Shown: positions 1 through 9,486, counted from the first letter of the stretch. The stretch is DNA of 64,000 nt from Methylobacterium organophilum (GCF_022179465.1 NZ_BPQV01000005.1:1-64000), one strand, 5' to 3'. Program-made: numbers and translations. Notes: generated by a model not told the origin, from the sequence alone.

Positions 1-274
1 CGGTCAGGATCTTGTGCGGGTAGCACTGGTGCCCGACATCCCACACCACCCGGTCATAGGGCGTGTCGAACACGTGATGCAGCGCCACCGTCAGCTCGAC
101 CACGCCCAGACCCGAGCCCAGATGACCCCCGGTCACCGAGACCGCGTCGATCATCTCCGCACGGACCGCATCCGCGATCCCCTGAAGCTCGCCCTCCGGA
201 ACACGCCGAAGCGCATCCGGCGTCTCAAGCCCCTCCAATATCGAGGTGTCAACGAGTGCCAATGGATGCCTCAC
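1..274 (-). CDS. dxs: 1-deoxy-D-xylulose-5-phosphate synthase, N-terminal part (cut by window edge)
   Basis: Reading the minus strand gives the start of a Dxs protein: a short variable leader, then [19 protein letters not shown] and the thiamine-diphosphate enzyme segment [17 protein letters not shown], where the frame leaves the window. Dxs condenses pyruvate and glyceraldehyde 3-phosphate in the first step of the MEP isoprenoid pathway. No in-frame ATG exists upstream. The start is GTG at 274 or TTG at 262, and neither has a strong ribosome binding site, so the exact start is uncertain. It lies about 80 bp downstream of xseB on the same strand, an arrangement common in alphaproteobacteria. 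Confidence 0.9.
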   Translation of the reverse strand, partial: MRHPLALVDTSILEGLETPDALRRVPEGELQGIADAVRAEMIDAVSVTGGHLGSGLGVVELTVALHHVFDTPYDRVVWDVGHQCYPHKILT

Positions 275-353
275 GCCGGAAATCGAGAAGAGCCGGCCTC
301 GCTCTGCCGGCTCGGAAGGACGGGAAGGATCGGGTCGATGCCCATGCTGGTCT

Positions 354-644
354 CTAGCCCACGTCGAGGGGCTCGGCCCCGGCGGCGCGGCCATCCGGCC
401 CCAGGGTGATCCGCTGGATGCGCGCCTCTGCCTTGCGCAGCAGAGCCTCGCAATGGCGCTTGAGGGCCTCACCGCGCTCGTAGATTTCCACCGACTCGTC
501 GAGGGGCACGTCGCCCTTCTCGAGGCGGCGCACGATATCCTCGAGCTGTTCGAGAGCCCTCTCGAACGGCAGGTCGGCGGAGTCCGAATCTATCCGCGCC
601 GCCTCGGACGCGGGCGCCTGCGCGGCGGAACGAGCGGCCGTCAT
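354..644 (-). CDS. xseB: Exodeoxyribonuclease VII small subunit
   Basis: This 96-residue protein carries the XseB core from about residue 25: [20 protein letters not shown] followed by [14 protein letters not shown]. XseB partners XseA in the nuclease that degrades single-stranded DNA to oligonucleotides. The ATG at 644 (MTAARS) gives the usual family size; a longer reading from 692 adds 16 residues without support. The N-terminal Ala-rich stretch and the C-terminal tail are variable in the family. It is followed by dxs on the same strand, and the two are probably co-transcribed. xseA is not in the window. Confidence 0.92.
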   Translation of the reverse strand: MTAARSAAQAPASEAARIDSDSADLPFERALEQLEDIVRRLEKGDVPLDESVEIYERGEALKRHCEALLRKAEARIQRITLGPDGRAAGAEPLDVG

Positions 645-777
645 CCTGTTCACCCCTTTTGGCGGGTTATGACGGGCGCGGAGCGGCGACACAACCCCGG
701 GGCGGTCGCGCGCAATTCGGTTGACGGGATTTGGCAGGGGCGGGCGGCCTTTGCGTCACAGTCGGATCGCGTCCGCA

Positions 778-1290
778 TCAGGCCAGGGTGAGCCGGAACG
801 GGCTGCCCTCGAACGCCTCCTCCCCCCGCCCGATCGCGGCGATGGCGGCGACCATCCGGCCCTCCCGGCCGAGATGGGCATCGGCGAGCTGGACGAGACG
901 CGGGTTCGGCGTCGCCGAGGGCGAGAGCCCGCGCAACTCCCGCGCGAGCTCCGCTTCGTCCCGCGCCGGGCACAGCGCACAGGCAGCGATGAAGGCGGCG
1001 GCCGTCGAGCGGCTGATACCGGCATAGCAATGGATGAGCAGGGGTGCCTGCCGCTCCCAGGCGAACACGAAGGAGAGGAAGCGCTCCACATGCGCCGTCT
1101 CGGGCAGGACATGCCCGTCGAGGGGCGCGACGATGTCGCTGAGATTGATCGTCAAATGACGTTCGGCGGGAATCGCGGCCGGCCGCTCCACCACCGTGCC
1201 GGGGGTGGTCAGGGTTATGAGGTGGCTTGGGCGGATGGAGGCCGCGGTCTCCGGGAGACGCGAGAGGGAGCAGACATATAGGCTCGGCAT
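778..1290 (-). CDS. Tyrosine phosphatase-like protein
   Basis: A 170-residue soluble protein. Residues 87-95 read HCYAGISRS, the phosphatase signature C-x5-R with Cys88 as nucleophile and Arg94 binding phosphate. An upstream Asp (near 52, SDIVAP) could be the general acid. This belongs to the alphaproteobacterial tyrosine phosphatase-like family of about 165-170 residues. The substrate is unknown; it could be a phosphoprotein or another phosphoester. It lies 3 bp downstream of the HD hydrolase gene on the same strand and so is probably the last gene of a tag-HD-phosphatase transcription unit. Confidence 0.8.
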   Translation of the reverse strand: MPSLYVCSLSRLPETAASIRPSHLITLTTPGTVVERPAAIPAERHLTINLSDIVAPLDGHVLPETAHVERFLSFVFAWERQAPLLIHCYAGISRSTAAAFIAACALCPARDEAELARELRGLSPSATPNPRLVQLADAHLGREGRMVAAIAAIGRGEEAFEGSPFRLTLA

Positions 1291-1293
1291 GGC

Positions 1294-1932
1294 TCAGGCG
1301 GCGCTTCGAAGCGTGGCGCTCAGGGCTTCGAAGCGATCCCGGTAGCGCTCCTGAGCCTGCGCCGTCGGCCAGCTCCGCGTCAGCGCCTCGATCTCGCGGG
1401 CGAGGCTGTCCGGCATCGGGCTCGGCCGCCCGAAATAGCGCTCGGCCTCCGCGGGCGCGAATCCGGCCAGGCGCGTCGCCTCCAGATAGGCCGCGATGCG
1501 GTCGGCCTTCTTGACGAGCCGGGTCAGGGCCGGCTCGGGGGCGGGCAGGCCGAAGCGGTGCCGGATCGCGACGAGCAGCCGGCGCTCGACACTCTTGTAG
1601 GCGTCGCCGATCGCCCCCTTCAGGGGGGAGATGATGTCCCCGATCACGTATTCCGGGGCGTCGTGCAGCAGCAGCTCCAGGCGCGGCGCCGGCCCGGCCG
1701 CGCCGACGAGCGCCCCGCCGATCGCCTCGACCAGCAGGGAATGCTGGGCGACGGAAAAGACGTGCGGCCCCTCCGTCTGCCCGTTCCAGCGGGCGACCCG
1801 GGCGAGCCCGTGGGCGATGTCGGCGATCTCGATGTCAAGCGGGGAGGGGTCGAGCAGGTCGAGGCGGCGGCCCGACAGCATGCGCTGCCAGGCCCGCGGC
1901 GGGGGCTTGGCCCGGGACGGACGGGCGCTCAC
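1294..1932 (-). CDS. HD-domain hydrolase, YfbR-like nucleotidase family
   Basis: A 212-residue protein with HD-superfamily metal-binding motifs: AQHSLLVE supplies an early His and LLHDAPEYVIGDI the HD pair. The order H...HD matches the YfbR-like group, which includes 5'-deoxynucleotidases; the alphaproteobacterial members are mostly uncharacterised. The start is a GTG whose TG overlaps the TGA of the upstream tag gene (GTGA overlap), indicating translational coupling. Function is inferred from the fold; the substrate cannot be read from sequence. Confidence 0.78.
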   Translation of the reverse strand: MSARPSRAKPPPRAWQRMLSGRRLDLLDPSPLDIEIADIAHGLARVARWNGQTEGPHVFSVAQHSLLVEAIGGALVGAAGPAPRLELLLHDAPEYVIGDIISPLKGAIGDAYKSVERRLLVAIRHRFGLPAPEPALTRLVKKADRIAAYLEATRLAGFAPAEAERYFGRPSPMPDSLAREIEALTRSWPTAQAQERYRDRFEALSATLRSAA

Positions 1933-2555
1933 CGGGGACGCTCCCGGCCGAGGGCGGCACAGGCCGCGTGCCGGTGGCAGCCGACGAGGTGATCGTTGAC
2001 CATCCCCACCGCCTGCATGAAGGCATGGACGATGGTCGGCCCGACGAAGCGGAATCCGTGCGCCTTCAAGGCCTTGGAGATCGTTCGCGAGAGTTCGGTC
2101 TCGGTAGCGATGTCGGCCCGGCTCCTCGGCTGAGGCTGGATGGGAACGCCGTCGCAGAAGTCCCAGAGAAACTTCGAGAAACCCGGCCCCGCCTCCTCAA
2201 TCCGGAGCCAGGCCCGGGCGCCGTTGATCGTGCCGACGATCTTGGCGCGGTTGCGGATGATGCCGGTGTCCTGCATCAGCCGCTCGACATCCGCCGCCCC
2301 GAACCGGGCGACGGCCTCGGGGTCGAACCCGGCGAAGGCCCTGCGGAAGCCCTCCCGCCGGCGCAGGATCGTGATCCAGGACAGCCCGGCCTGGAAGCCG
2401 TCGAGGATCAGCTTCTCGTAGAGGGCGCGGGCGCCGTATTCCGGCACGCCCCATTCCGTGTCGTGATAGGCCACGTAGAGCGGGTCGAGCCCCGCCCACC
2501 CGCAGCGGGGGCAGCCGTCGGGATGGGTGGCGAGGAGACCGTCGCTGTCGCTCAT
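1929..2555 (-). CDS. tag: DNA-3-methyladenine glycosylase I
   Basis: A 208-residue base-excision repair enzyme that removes 3-methyladenine. Diagnostic segments are RCGWAG near the N-terminus, YHDTEWGVP (residues 29-37), the helix-hairpin region QDTGIIRNRAKI, FVGPTIVHAFMQAVGMVNDH and the C-terminal CHRH. The conserved Cys and His residues of the Tag zinc site are present, although the N-terminal Cys sits further in because of a short leader. The length is slightly above the E. coli enzyme. It overlaps the downstream HD hydrolase by four bases. Confidence 0.95.
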   Translation of the reverse strand: MSDSDGLLATHPDGCPRCGWAGLDPLYVAYHDTEWGVPEYGARALYEKLILDGFQAGLSWITILRRREGFRRAFAGFDPEAVARFGAADVERLMQDTGIIRNRAKIVGTINGARAWLRIEEAGPGFSKFLWDFCDGVPIQPQPRSRADIATETELSRTISKALKAHGFRFVGPTIVHAFMQAVGMVNDHLVGCHRHAACAALGRERPR

Positions 2556-2561
2556 CGCGGC

Positions 2562-3419
2562 TCAGCCGGCCGGCGCGGCGGCGTCTTCGGGGAAGGCGAA
2601 GCGGGCGAAGGCCGGCTTCTCCACCGCCGCGAGCAGGCCCCCCGCCCGCACGGTCTCGCCCGCGGCGAGGGCGTCGGCGAGGCGGTCGAGCCGGATCGCG
2701 GCGAGCCCGCGCGCCCCGGCGCCGCTGCCGGTGCTGCCGAGACTCTTGCCCCCCGCCGTGACCTCGCTGCCGAAGGCCGGCGCCGCGCCCTCGCGATAGA
2801 CCAGGGGCAGGATGCGGGTGCGGGCGGTGCCGCGGTGCTGCATGCGCGAGACCACCTCCTGGCCGACATAGCAGCCCTTGCGGAAATCGACGCCGCCGAG
2901 TTGGTCCATCAGCGCCTCGTGCGGGAAGGCGTCGCCGAAGGCGAAGTCGCGCCCGCCCTCGGGCACGCCCAGGGCGATGCGGTGGGCGTGGTAATCGGCC
3001 TCCGTGGCATCCGCCGAGAAGGCGCCCTCCGCGAAATAGAGGCGGTCGCCGAGCGCGGGCAGGCGCCCGTCCTTCGGGGCCGAGACTTCAGCGGCGGGGG
3101 CGGCCCCGTCCCAGGCGGCGCCGATCCCGAGGGTCGGCTCGGCGGCGATCGTCACCTTCGCCCGCAGCTTATAGAGGGTCAGGCGCTTGAGGAAATCGGG
3201 CACGCGCTCGGCGGCGAGGTCGAAGCGGTAGCCCTCCGGCGTCCTCGACAGCAGGAAGTCGAACTGGATCTTGCCCTGGGGCGTGAGCAGGGCCCCGAGC
3301 CGGGCCTCCCCCTCGGGCAGGGTCTCGACGTTGCAGGTGAGGATCCCCTGCAGGAAGTCCGTCGCGTCCGGACCGGACACGGCGACCAGGGCGCGGTCCG
3401 GCAGCAGGGCGATGGGCAT
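2562..3419 (-). CDS. ygfZ: YgfZ/GcvT-type folate-binding protein
   Basis: A 285-residue member of the YgfZ family, tetrahydrofolate-dependent factors that help maintain Fe-S enzymes such as MiaB (established for E. coli YgfZ). The N-terminal DATDFLQGILTCNV and the signature KGCYVGQEVVSRM (about residues 194-206) are intact, including the redox-relevant Cys of KGCYxGQE. It starts with ATG at 3419 and ends 6 bp before tag, so the two genes probably share a transcript. It lies divergently from dihydroorotase across about 90 bp. Confidence 0.92.
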   Translation of the reverse strand: MPIALLPDRALVAVSGPDATDFLQGILTCNVETLPEGEARLGALLTPQGKIQFDFLLSRTPEGYRFDLAAERVPDFLKRLTLYKLRAKVTIAAEPTLGIGAAWDGAAPAAEVSAPKDGRLPALGDRLYFAEGAFSADATEADYHAHRIALGVPEGGRDFAFGDAFPHEALMDQLGGVDFRKGCYVGQEVVSRMQHRGTARTRILPLVYREGAAPAFGSEVTAGGKSLGSTGSGAGARGLAAIRLDRLADALAAGETVRAGGLLAAVEKPAFARFAFPEDAAAPAG

Positions 3420-3511
3420 GCGGGCTCCTCTCGAACGGGCGGCGTTGCGCGCCGCGAAGGGCTGACATAAGCCGCCCCGCAGCCGCTCTCAACGCTTGCA
3501 GGAGCCCCGGC

Positions 3512-4864
3512 ATGGGAACCCCTTCGGAAGCCCCGTTCGATCTCGTCCTCGCCGGCGGCACGCTGGTCAACCATGACGGCGCCCACGAGGCCGATCTCGG
3601 CATCCGGGCGGGCCGCGTCGCGGCGATCGGCGACCTGTCCCGCGCCGACACGGCCGAGCGGCGCGATTGCCGCGGGCTCCATCTGCTGCCCGGCGTGATC
3701 GACAGCCAGGTGCATTTCCGCGAGCCCGGCCTCGACCACAAGGAGGACCTGGAATCGGGCTCCCGCGCCGCGGTGATGGGCGGCGTGACCGCCGTGTTCG
3801 AGATGCCGAACACCCATCCGCAGACGACCAGCGCCGACGCGCTGGCCGACAAGGTCGCCCGCGCCCATCACCGCATGCATTGCGACTTCGCCTTCTGGGT
3901 CGGCGGCACCCACGAGAACGCCCATCAGGTCGCCGAGCTCGAGCGCCTGCCGGGGGCGGCGGGCATCAAGGTGTTCATCGGCTCCTCCACCGGCTCGCTG
4001 CTGGTGGAGGACGATGCCGGGGTGCGGGAGATCCTGTCGCGCATCCGCCGCCGCGCCGCCTTCCATTCGGAGGACGAGCCGATGCTGCGGGAGCGCAAGG
4101 GCCTGAGGGTCCCGAACGACCCGTCCTCGCACCCGGTCTGGCGCTCGCCCGAGGCCGCCGTGAAGGCGACGGAGCGCCTGATCGCGCTGGCCCGCGAGAC
4201 CGGCGCCCGCATCCACATCCTGCACATCTCGACCGCCGACGAGATGCCGATCCTGGCCCGCGCGAAGGACCTCGTCAGCGTCGAGGTGACGCCGCACCAC
4301 CTGACCCTGGACGGCAGCGAGGCCTATGCCCGGCTCGGCACCCTGGTGCAGATGAACCCGCCCGTGCGCGACGCCGCCCATCGCGACGGGATCTGGCACG
4401 GGCTCAGCCAGGGGATCGCCGACGTGCTCGGCTCCGACCACGCGCCGCACACGCTGGAGGAGAAGGCCAAGCCCTATCCGGATTCCCCCTCCGGCATGAC
4501 CGGGGTGCAGACCCTGGTGCCGGTCATGCTCGACCATGTCGCGGCCGGGCGCCTGTCGCTCGCCCGCTTCGTGGACCTGACCAGCGCCGGGCCGAAGCGC
4601 CTGTTCGGCATCGCCCGCAAGGGCCGCCTCGCGGTCGGCTACGATGCCGACGTGACGGTGGTGGACCTGAAGCGCCGGGAGACCATCCGCAACGCGTGGA
4701 TCGCCTCGAAATGCGGCTGGACGCCCTATGACGGCGTCACCGTCACCGGCTGGCCGGTGGGCACGGTGGTGCGCGGCCTGCCGGTGATGTGGCAGGGCGC
4801 TCTGGAAACGCCCGCGCGCGGCGAGGCGGTGGTGTTCGAGGAGGCGGTGCCGGCCGCCCGCTAG
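3512..4864 (+). CDS. Dihydroorotase / cyclic amidohydrolase
   Basis: A 450-residue amidohydrolase. The metal and lysine motifs are complete: DSQVHFREPG (HxH), GIKVFIGSS with the probable carboxylated Lys, AAFHSED, HILHIST and GSDHAPH. EMPNT in the second strand region is typical of dihydroorotases, which close carbamoyl aspartate to dihydroorotate in pyrimidine synthesis. It resembles class I PyrC-type enzymes found without an adjacent pyrB. No other pyrimidine synthesis gene flanks it, so a paralogous role is possible. It is monocistronic on the plus strand. Confidence 0.85.
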   Translation: MGTPSEAPFDLVLAGGTLVNHDGAHEADLGIRAGRVAAIGDLSRADTAERRDCRGLHLLPGVIDSQVHFREPGLDHKEDLESGSRAAVMGGVTAVFEMPNTHPQTTSADALADKVARAHHRMHCDFAFWVGGTHENAHQVAELERLPGAAGIKVFIGSSTGSLLVEDDAGVREILSRIRRRAAFHSEDEPMLRERKGLRVPNDPSSHPVWRSPEAAVKATERLIALARETGARIHILHISTADEMPILARAKDLVSVEVTPHHLTLDGSEAYARLGTLVQMNPPVRDAAHRDGIWHGLSQGIADVLGSDHAPHTLEEKAKPYPDSPSGMTGVQTLVPVMLDHVAAGRLSLARFVDLTSAGPKRLFGIARKGRLAVGYDADVTVVDLKRRETIRNAWIASKCGWTPYDGVTVTGWPVGTVVRGLPVMWQGALETPARGEAVVFEEAVPAAR

Positions 4865-4927
4865 CGGGCACGGCGTCGCGCGCTCACGCCCGCGGGTCGC
4901 GGCCTCTCAAACCCGACCGCGCCGGCC

Positions 4928-5179
4928 TCAATGCTGCAGGGTGGTGGTGAAGCCGCCCTCGCGGATGCGCTCGGGCAGGCCCTCGGCGTAGCGGGCGGTC
5001 GCCTCCTCGCCATAGGTCGCCACCAGTTCCTGGAAGGCGGCGAAGAGGGCGGCCTGGGCCATGCAGTCGCCGTCGAGCCCGTCGAGACAGCCTTCCGCGA
5101 AGGCTTCCGTCACGAGACCGAGCGCGACGCGCTTGTCGTTGGCGTCTGCGTCGAAGGGCGCGGGGGCGTCGTTATTCAT
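4928..5179 (-). CDS. Small acidic hypothetical protein
   Basis: An 83-residue acidic protein beginning MNNDAPAPFDADAND, with no signal peptide or membrane segment. The middle (RVALGLVTEAFAEG, CLDGLDGDCMAQAALFAAF) looks helical and has two Cys. I do not recognise the family. The ATG at 5179 is preferred over an upstream start because coding quality begins there. It is convergent with dihydroorotase. Confidence 0.6.
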   Translation of the reverse strand: MNNDAPAPFDADANDKRVALGLVTEAFAEGCLDGLDGDCMAQAALFAAFQELVATYGEEATARYAEGLPERIREGGFTTTLQH

Positions 5180-5344
5180 GGCTCTGGCACGTTTCTGTGC
5201 CGGACTGGGCCGGCCGAACACCTGCACGATACGCGAGCGCCCCCGGGCGGGCCAGCCGGTAATTTCGGATCGGTTAACGCGACCGCTCAAACCTGCAGGA
5301 ATTCGTGCAGGCCCGCCACATGTGGCCCGGGCGCCACAGGGCCG

Positions 5345-5809
5345 TCATCCGCCGAAGCGCCCGGCAATGGCATGGGACAGCCGGTCGCCCTCCGCGAGGA
5401 AGCGGGCGGTGGCCTCGCCGGCCGAGGGGGTGCAGATCCGATAGGTGAGGGCGTAGCCGCGATAGCCGCGGTTATAGGCCCCGGCGAGGCGGTCGCGCCG
5501 GTTCGGCGTCACGCCCTCCGTCTCCAGGAGCGCCCTCATCCGCGCCGGCCATTCCTCCGCATCCTGGGCGGCGCAGAGGCTGCGCAGGAAGGACAGGGAG
5601 CCGATCACCTCCGCGAGCCGCATCAGGTCGCGGTCATAGGGGGCCGGCGGCGGCTCGGCCGGGGGCGGGGGCTCCTTGTCCTTCTCGGGGGCCGGGGCCT
5701 TGCCGCCCTGCCGGGTCGGGGCGTTGCGCCATTGCGCGCCGGCCTCCGCCACCGGCCAGGCCGCGGCGAGGGTCGCGAGCAGCAGGAGCGCCGGGAGACG
5801 CGCGCTCAT
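5345..5809 (-). CDS. TIGR02301-family secreted protein
   Basis: A 154-residue exported protein with a signal peptide (residues 1-25, cleavage after AEAGAQ), a Pro/Lys-rich linker (about 38-57), then a domain starting [20 protein letters not shown]. The following [16 protein letters not shown] with conserved Cys residues matches the TIGR02301 family of alphaproteobacterial periplasmic proteins of unknown function. Its ATG overlaps the TGA of the upstream NUDIX gene by four bases, so translation is probably coupled. Confidence 0.8.
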   Translation of the reverse strand: MSARLPALLLLATLAAAWPVAEAGAQWRNAPTRQGGKAPAPEKDKEPPPPAEPPPAPYDRDLMRLAEVIGSLSFLRSLCAAQDAEEWPARMRALLETEGVTPNRRDRLAGAYNRGYRGYALTYRICTPSAGEATARFLAEGDRLSHAIAGRFGG

Positions 5810-6264
5810 GCCGCGACCTCCGCCGCGGCGACCCGGGCGAAGGCCTCGCGCAGGGTCTCGAACAGGCCCGGCGTGGTCTCCAGGGCCAGCACCTCCTCCG
5901 GCTCCGCCCAGCGCACGCCGAGGGCCTCCGGGCCGGGCATCGCCTCGCCGCCGCGCCAGAGGGCGGCATGGGGATGCACCACGTAATGGTGGCGCACGCG
6001 GCCGTCCGGCGCGCGCAGGATGATCTCGGTGGGCGTCAGGCTCGGGCCGACCACCGCCGCCTCGACCCCGACTTCCTCCCGAAGCTCGCGCAGCGCCGCC
6101 TCCGCCAGGGCTTCGCCGGGCTCGACGAGGCCGCCGGGCAGGGTCCAGACGCCGCGCATCGGCGGGTTGGCGCGGGCCGCGAGCAGCACGCGGCCGTCCC
6201 GGATCACCGCGATCGAGACGCCGAGGAACGGCCGGCTCGGGAAGGTGCGGGCCTCCTCGTTCAC
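5806..6264 (-). CDS. NUDIX hydrolase
   Basis: A 152-residue NUDIX-fold hydrolase. The Nudix box is complete: [20 protein letters not shown] followed by EVGV, with the REVREE-type glutamates that bind Mg. VWTLPGG precedes it. The family cleaves nucleoside diphosphates linked to another moiety; the substrate here, possibly an ADP-sugar or mutagenic nucleotide, is not determinable. The start is GTG overlapping the stop of the upstream secreted-protein gene (GTGA), and its own stop overlaps the next ATG. Confidence 0.88.
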   Translation of the reverse strand: MNEEARTFPSRPFLGVSIAVIRDGRVLLAARANPPMRGVWTLPGGLVEPGEALAEAALRELREEVGVEAAVVGPSLTPTEIILRAPDGRVRHHYVVHPHAALWRGGEAMPGPEALGVRWAEPEEVLALETTPGLFETLREAFARVAAAEVAA

Positions 6265-7406
6265 CGTGCCGCCCCCGCAAGGCCGGGATCGACCACGGCG
6301 ACGCGCCCATCGGCGAGCCCGACCAGGAGGCGGGCCGCGTCCCCCCGACCGAGGGAGGCGAGGCCGGTCGCGGCCGGGGCGGGGAGGGGGATGCGGGCGC
6401 GCTCGCTCACCCCGTCCTTCAGGGAGACCAGGGCGAGGGCGCTGCGATCGGCCGAGGGCAGGGCGAGCAGCGGCACGGATCCGGTCTCGACGGCGGCGGC
6501 GAGAGGGGCCTCGCCCCGGGCGGCGGTGTAGCCCGGAGCCTCGTGCAGCAGGCGGAAGCCCTCCGGCGCGACCTCCCAGAGCTGGAGCATGCCGGCGCCG
6601 TCGGGGGCGCGCACGGCGGCGAGCTGGGTGCGGCCCTTGCCGGTGAAGTCGCCGGCGGCGGCGAAGGCGAGGGGCGCGCCCTCCGGCCCGGCGCCGGCCT
6701 GGGGCGGGGTCCGGGCGAGCACGGCCCAGTGCCCCGGCCCGTCCTTGCCGATCAGGAGCGCCGCGGAGGCGCCCCCGCCCAGGACCGCCACGGCGAGGAG
6801 GACCGGCTTGCCGGCGAGCCGGGCGACCAGGGGCGTGCGCGCGGCGAAGACCGCCTCGGCGCCCGGCGCCACGGTCTCCGTCGCGGTCGGCACCGGCTTC
6901 GGGTCGCGGGTCATCCCGATCGGCTGGCGCTCGCGGATGGTGAGGCCGGCGGCCTGGCCCGGGCCGCCGCCCAGGGCCCGGGTCGGGCCGGTGAGATAGG
7001 CGGTGAGCGGCCCGTCCAGCACCCGGCGGGCGCCGGGCACGGCGTTGCGCGGGGTCTCGGCCACCGTGAGGCCCTCGACCGCCTCCGCATCGATCGGGCT
7101 GACGCGGACCTGGCCCTCGCGGAGCGTCAGCACCGCGCCGCCGCCCTCGCCCCAGACCACGGCCAGCGGCTCCGGCCCCTCCGCCTCCGGCCCGATCTTC
7201 GGATCCGCGCTCGCGGGCTTGCGGCGGGTGCCGGGCACCAGGCCCGAGGTGGCGATGGAGAGCGCGGTCTCGCTGCCGGGGCCCCGCAGCGCGGTGGCGG
7301 CGAAGGGCAGGTCGAGGATCGCGACGGAGGGCCCGGCCGTCGCCGCGCCGGCCCCGATCATCCAGGCAGCCAGGGCGGCGAGCGCCGCCCTCGCGCGGTC
7401 AGACAT
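6261..7406 (-). CDS. Secreted hypothetical protein, probable beta-propeller
   Basis: A 381-residue protein with an N-terminal signal peptide (about residues 1-24, [12 protein letters not shown]) and no other membrane segment. The body is rich in short beta-prone repeats such as [20 protein letters not shown] and [15 protein letters not shown], resembling FG-GAP or VCBS propeller blades, with a closing [16 protein letters not shown]. The function is unknown. It overlaps the SDR gene by 8 bp upstream and the NUDIX gene by 4 bp downstream, so the four genes from 8151 to 5345 form one compact transcription unit. Confidence 0.7.
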   Translation of the reverse strand: MSDRARAALAALAAWMIGAGAATAGPSVAILDLPFAATALRGPGSETALSIATSGLVPGTRRKPASADPKIGPEAEGPEPLAVVWGEGGGAVLTLREGQVRVSPIDAEAVEGLTVAETPRNAVPGARRVLDGPLTAYLTGPTRALGGGPGQAAGLTIRERQPIGMTRDPKPVPTATETVAPGAEAVFAARTPLVARLAGKPVLLAVAVLGGGASAALLIGKDGPGHWAVLARTPPQAGAGPEGAPLAFAAAGDFTGKGRTQLAAVRAPDGAGMLQLWEVAPEGFRLLHEAPGYTAARGEAPLAAAVETGSVPLLALPSADRSALALVSLKDGVSERARIPLPAPAATGLASLGRGDAARLLVGLADGRVAVVDPGLAGAAR

Positions 7407-8151
7407 GCTGCCCGCCGTTGATGTGCAGCTCGGCCCCGTTCACGTAGGAGGAGGCCTCCGTGCACAGGAAGTAGATCGCCTTGGCGACCTCGTCCGGCGT
7501 GCCGAGGCGGCGCTGCGGGATCTGCTGCACGAGCTTGTCGGTCCCGGGCGACAGGATCGAGGTGTCGATCTCGCCGGGGGAGATCGCGTTCACCCGCACG
7601 CCGAGGGGGCCGAAATCGGCCGCCATCTCCCGGGTCAGGCCGGCCAGCGCCGCCTTGGAGGTGCCGTAGGCCGCCCCCGCGAAGGGATGCACCCGGGAGC
7701 CCGCGATCGAGGTGACGTTGACGATCGAGCCCTTGGCCCGGGTGAGCTCGTCGCACAGGCCCCGCGCCAGCAGGATCGGCGCGAAGAAGTTCACCTGGAA
7801 CACCCGCGCCCAATCCTCGTAGGTCGTGCCCAGCGCCCCGAGGCGCTCGCCCTCGGGGCCCTTCGGCGAGATGCCGGCATTGTTGACGAGGGCGTGCAGC
7901 AGGCCGCCCTCCTTGGCGAGGCGCTCGGCCACCTCCCGCACGCCGCGCACGGTGTCCTGCGCATCGGCGAGATCGACCTGGAGGTGATCCTCCGGTCCCA
8001 TCTCCCAGGGACAGTTCTCGGGGAAGGGATGGCGCGAACAGGTGATGACCCGCCAGCCGGCGGCGGAGAATCGCTTCACGGTGGCATGCCCGATGCCCCG
8101 GCTCGCGCCGGTGAGCAGCATCACCCGTCGACGGTCGTTGGAGTAGGCCAA
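7399..8151 (-). CDS. Short-chain dehydrogenase/reductase
   Basis: A 250-residue classical SDR. It carries the nucleotide-binding motif TGASRGIG (residues 14-21), NNAG near residue 90, the catalytic Ser in VTSIAGS and YGTSK with catalytic Tyr and Lys, ending in a FabG-like INGGQHV. The substrate is unknown. The best start is TTG at 8151, preceded by a GAGGGA ribosome binding site at good spacing; no ATG or GTG fits. It is the first gene of the run that continues into the secreted protein, NUDIX and TIGR02301 genes. Confidence 0.88.
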   Translation of the reverse strand: MAYSNDRRRVMLLTGASRGIGHATVKRFSAAGWRVITCSRHPFPENCPWEMGPEDHLQVDLADAQDTVRGVREVAERLAKEGGLLHALVNNAGISPKGPEGERLGALGTTYEDWARVFQVNFFAPILLARGLCDELTRAKGSIVNVTSIAGSRVHPFAGAAYGTSKAALAGLTREMAADFGPLGVRVNAISPGEIDTSILSPGTDKLVQQIPQRRLGTPDEVAKAIYFLCTEASSYVNGAELHINGGQHV

Positions 8152-8415
8152 GGCCGTTCCCTCGCTGCCCCGGCACCGCAGGGGACGGGGGCCTACAGGT
8201 CTAAGCCGCGCCTAGCCGGAAATCCAGGGTCTGCGCTGCAATGCGAAAGAGGCCGGTTCCGTTCGCGGTTTCGCCTTGTATGCACGTTCCGCCTCGGTTG
8301 TGGCGGCGGCGCCCTTGCCGGCCGGGGAGGTTCGTGCGAGCGGCGGAACGGCCACGCTTGCCCCGGGCGCGGCCGGGCCGCGTCGGGGCACGACCGGATG
8401 CGTGAGGGAAGACGG

Positions 8416-8787
8416 GTGGGCACGCCGACAGAGCGTCCGATCGTGCTCGTGGTCGAGGACGACGCCGTGGTGCGCAGCGCCGCGGTGGAAACCCTCGAGG
8501 GGGCCGGCTTCGAGGCCCATCAGGCGGGCAACGGCAACGAGGCCATCCGGCATCTCGACCGCACCGACGGCGTGCGCGTGGTCCTCACGGACATCGACAT
8601 GCCCCTCGGCATCGACGGCATCAAGCTCGCCGCCTGCATCCATCGGCGCTGGCCGCGGATCGGCATCGTCATCACCTCCGGGAAGATCCGGCCGGAGCCC
8701 GGGGACGTCCCGGCCCGCGGCCAGTTCATCCCCAAGCCCTATACCGAGGCGGCGATCCTCGCGGCGATCCGCGGCCTGATGGCCTGA
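8416..8787 (+). CDS. Single-domain response regulator (receiver)
   Basis: A 123-residue CheY-like receiver with no output domain. The acidic pair (VVEDDAVV), the phosphoacceptor Asp in LTDIDMPLGIDG, the switch Ser/Thr in VITSGK and the conserved Lys in IPKPY are all present. The start is taken as GTG at 8416 because GAGGGAAGA sits just upstream; an ATG at 8398 is in frame but would place that site inside the gene. No cognate kinase is adjacent. The family acts in phosphorelays or as a chemotaxis-like output. Confidence 0.85.
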   Translation: MGTPTERPIVLVVEDDAVVRSAAVETLEGAGFEAHQAGNGNEAIRHLDRTDGVRVVLTDIDMPLGIDGIKLAACIHRRWPRIGIVITSGKIRPEPGDVPARGQFIPKPYTEAAILAAIRGLMA

Positions 8788-8790
8788 TCG

Positions 8791-9486
8791 TCAGGGATAG
8801 AGCCGCGCCCGGTCCCAGCCCGCGCCGGCCCTGGTGAAGCGGACGCGGTCGTGCAGACGGAAGTCGCCGTTCTGCCAGAACTCGATCTGCACCGGGGCGA
8901 TGCGGAAGCCGGTCCAGTTCTCCGGCCGGGGCACGGGGCCGTTCTCGTATCGCGCGGCGAGGGCCTCGACCTCGGCCATCAGGGTCGCCCGGTCGACGAG
9001 CGGACGCGACTGCCGGCTCGCGATGGCGCCCAGCCGGCTCTCCCGGCGGCGGCTCTCGAAATAGGCGTCCGCCTCCTCCGCCGTGACGCGGCTCACGGGG
9101 CCGCGGGCGCGGATCTGCCGGCGCAGAGACTTCCAGTGCAGCACGATCGCCGCCTGCGGGTTCTGCGCGAGCTCCTGGCCCTTGGCGGAGTCCACGTTGG
9201 TGTAGAAGACGATGCCGCGGGGATCGAGCCCCTTCATCAGGATCATGCGCACGTCCGGCAGCCCGTCGGACCCGGCCGTGGCGAGCGCCATGGCGTTGTG
9301 ATCCTCCGGCTCCGACAGGCGCGCCTCCTCCATCCAGGCGGCGAAGAGCGCCCAGGGATCCTCCGCCAGGGTGAAGTCGCCGGCCGCCTCGGCGGGAGGG
9401 TGCCGCGGCTCATCGATCTTTAACCCATCCAAGGTTTCATCCTCCGCAGTGGCATCCGGGTCGGGGGCACCGACGTTTGGGGGCAC
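8791..9486 (-). CDS. pdxH: Pyridoxamine/pyridoxine 5'-phosphate oxidase
   Basis: A 231-residue FMN enzyme making pyridoxal 5'-phosphate. Family segments: LPDVRMILMKGLD, IVFYTNVDSAKGQEL, HWKSLRRQIRARGPV (FMN and substrate contacts), ASRQSRPL and the C-terminal EFWQNGDFRLHDRVRF...W.RARLYP. The chosen start is GTG at 9486; the first 25 residues are poorly conserved, so the true start could lie inside. It is convergent with the receiver gene (3 bp apart) and divergent from the surface lipoprotein gene. Confidence 0.93.
   Translation of the reverse strand: MPPNVGAPDPDATAEDETLDGLKIDEPRHPPAEAAGDFTLAEDPWALFAAWMEEARLSEPEDHNAMALATAGSDGLPDVRMILMKGLDPRGIVFYTNVDSAKGQELAQNPQAAIVLHWKSLRRQIRARGPVSRVTAEEADAYFESRRRESRLGAIASRQSRPLVDRATLMAEVEALAARYENGPVPRPENWTGFRIAPVQIEFWQNGDFRLHDRVRFTRAGAGWDRARLYP

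Noticed and set aside
1968-3470. 500-codon plus-strand open frame opposite tag and ygfZ
   Set aside because: Antisense shadow of two well-recognised minus-strand genes; no domain or ribosome binding site.
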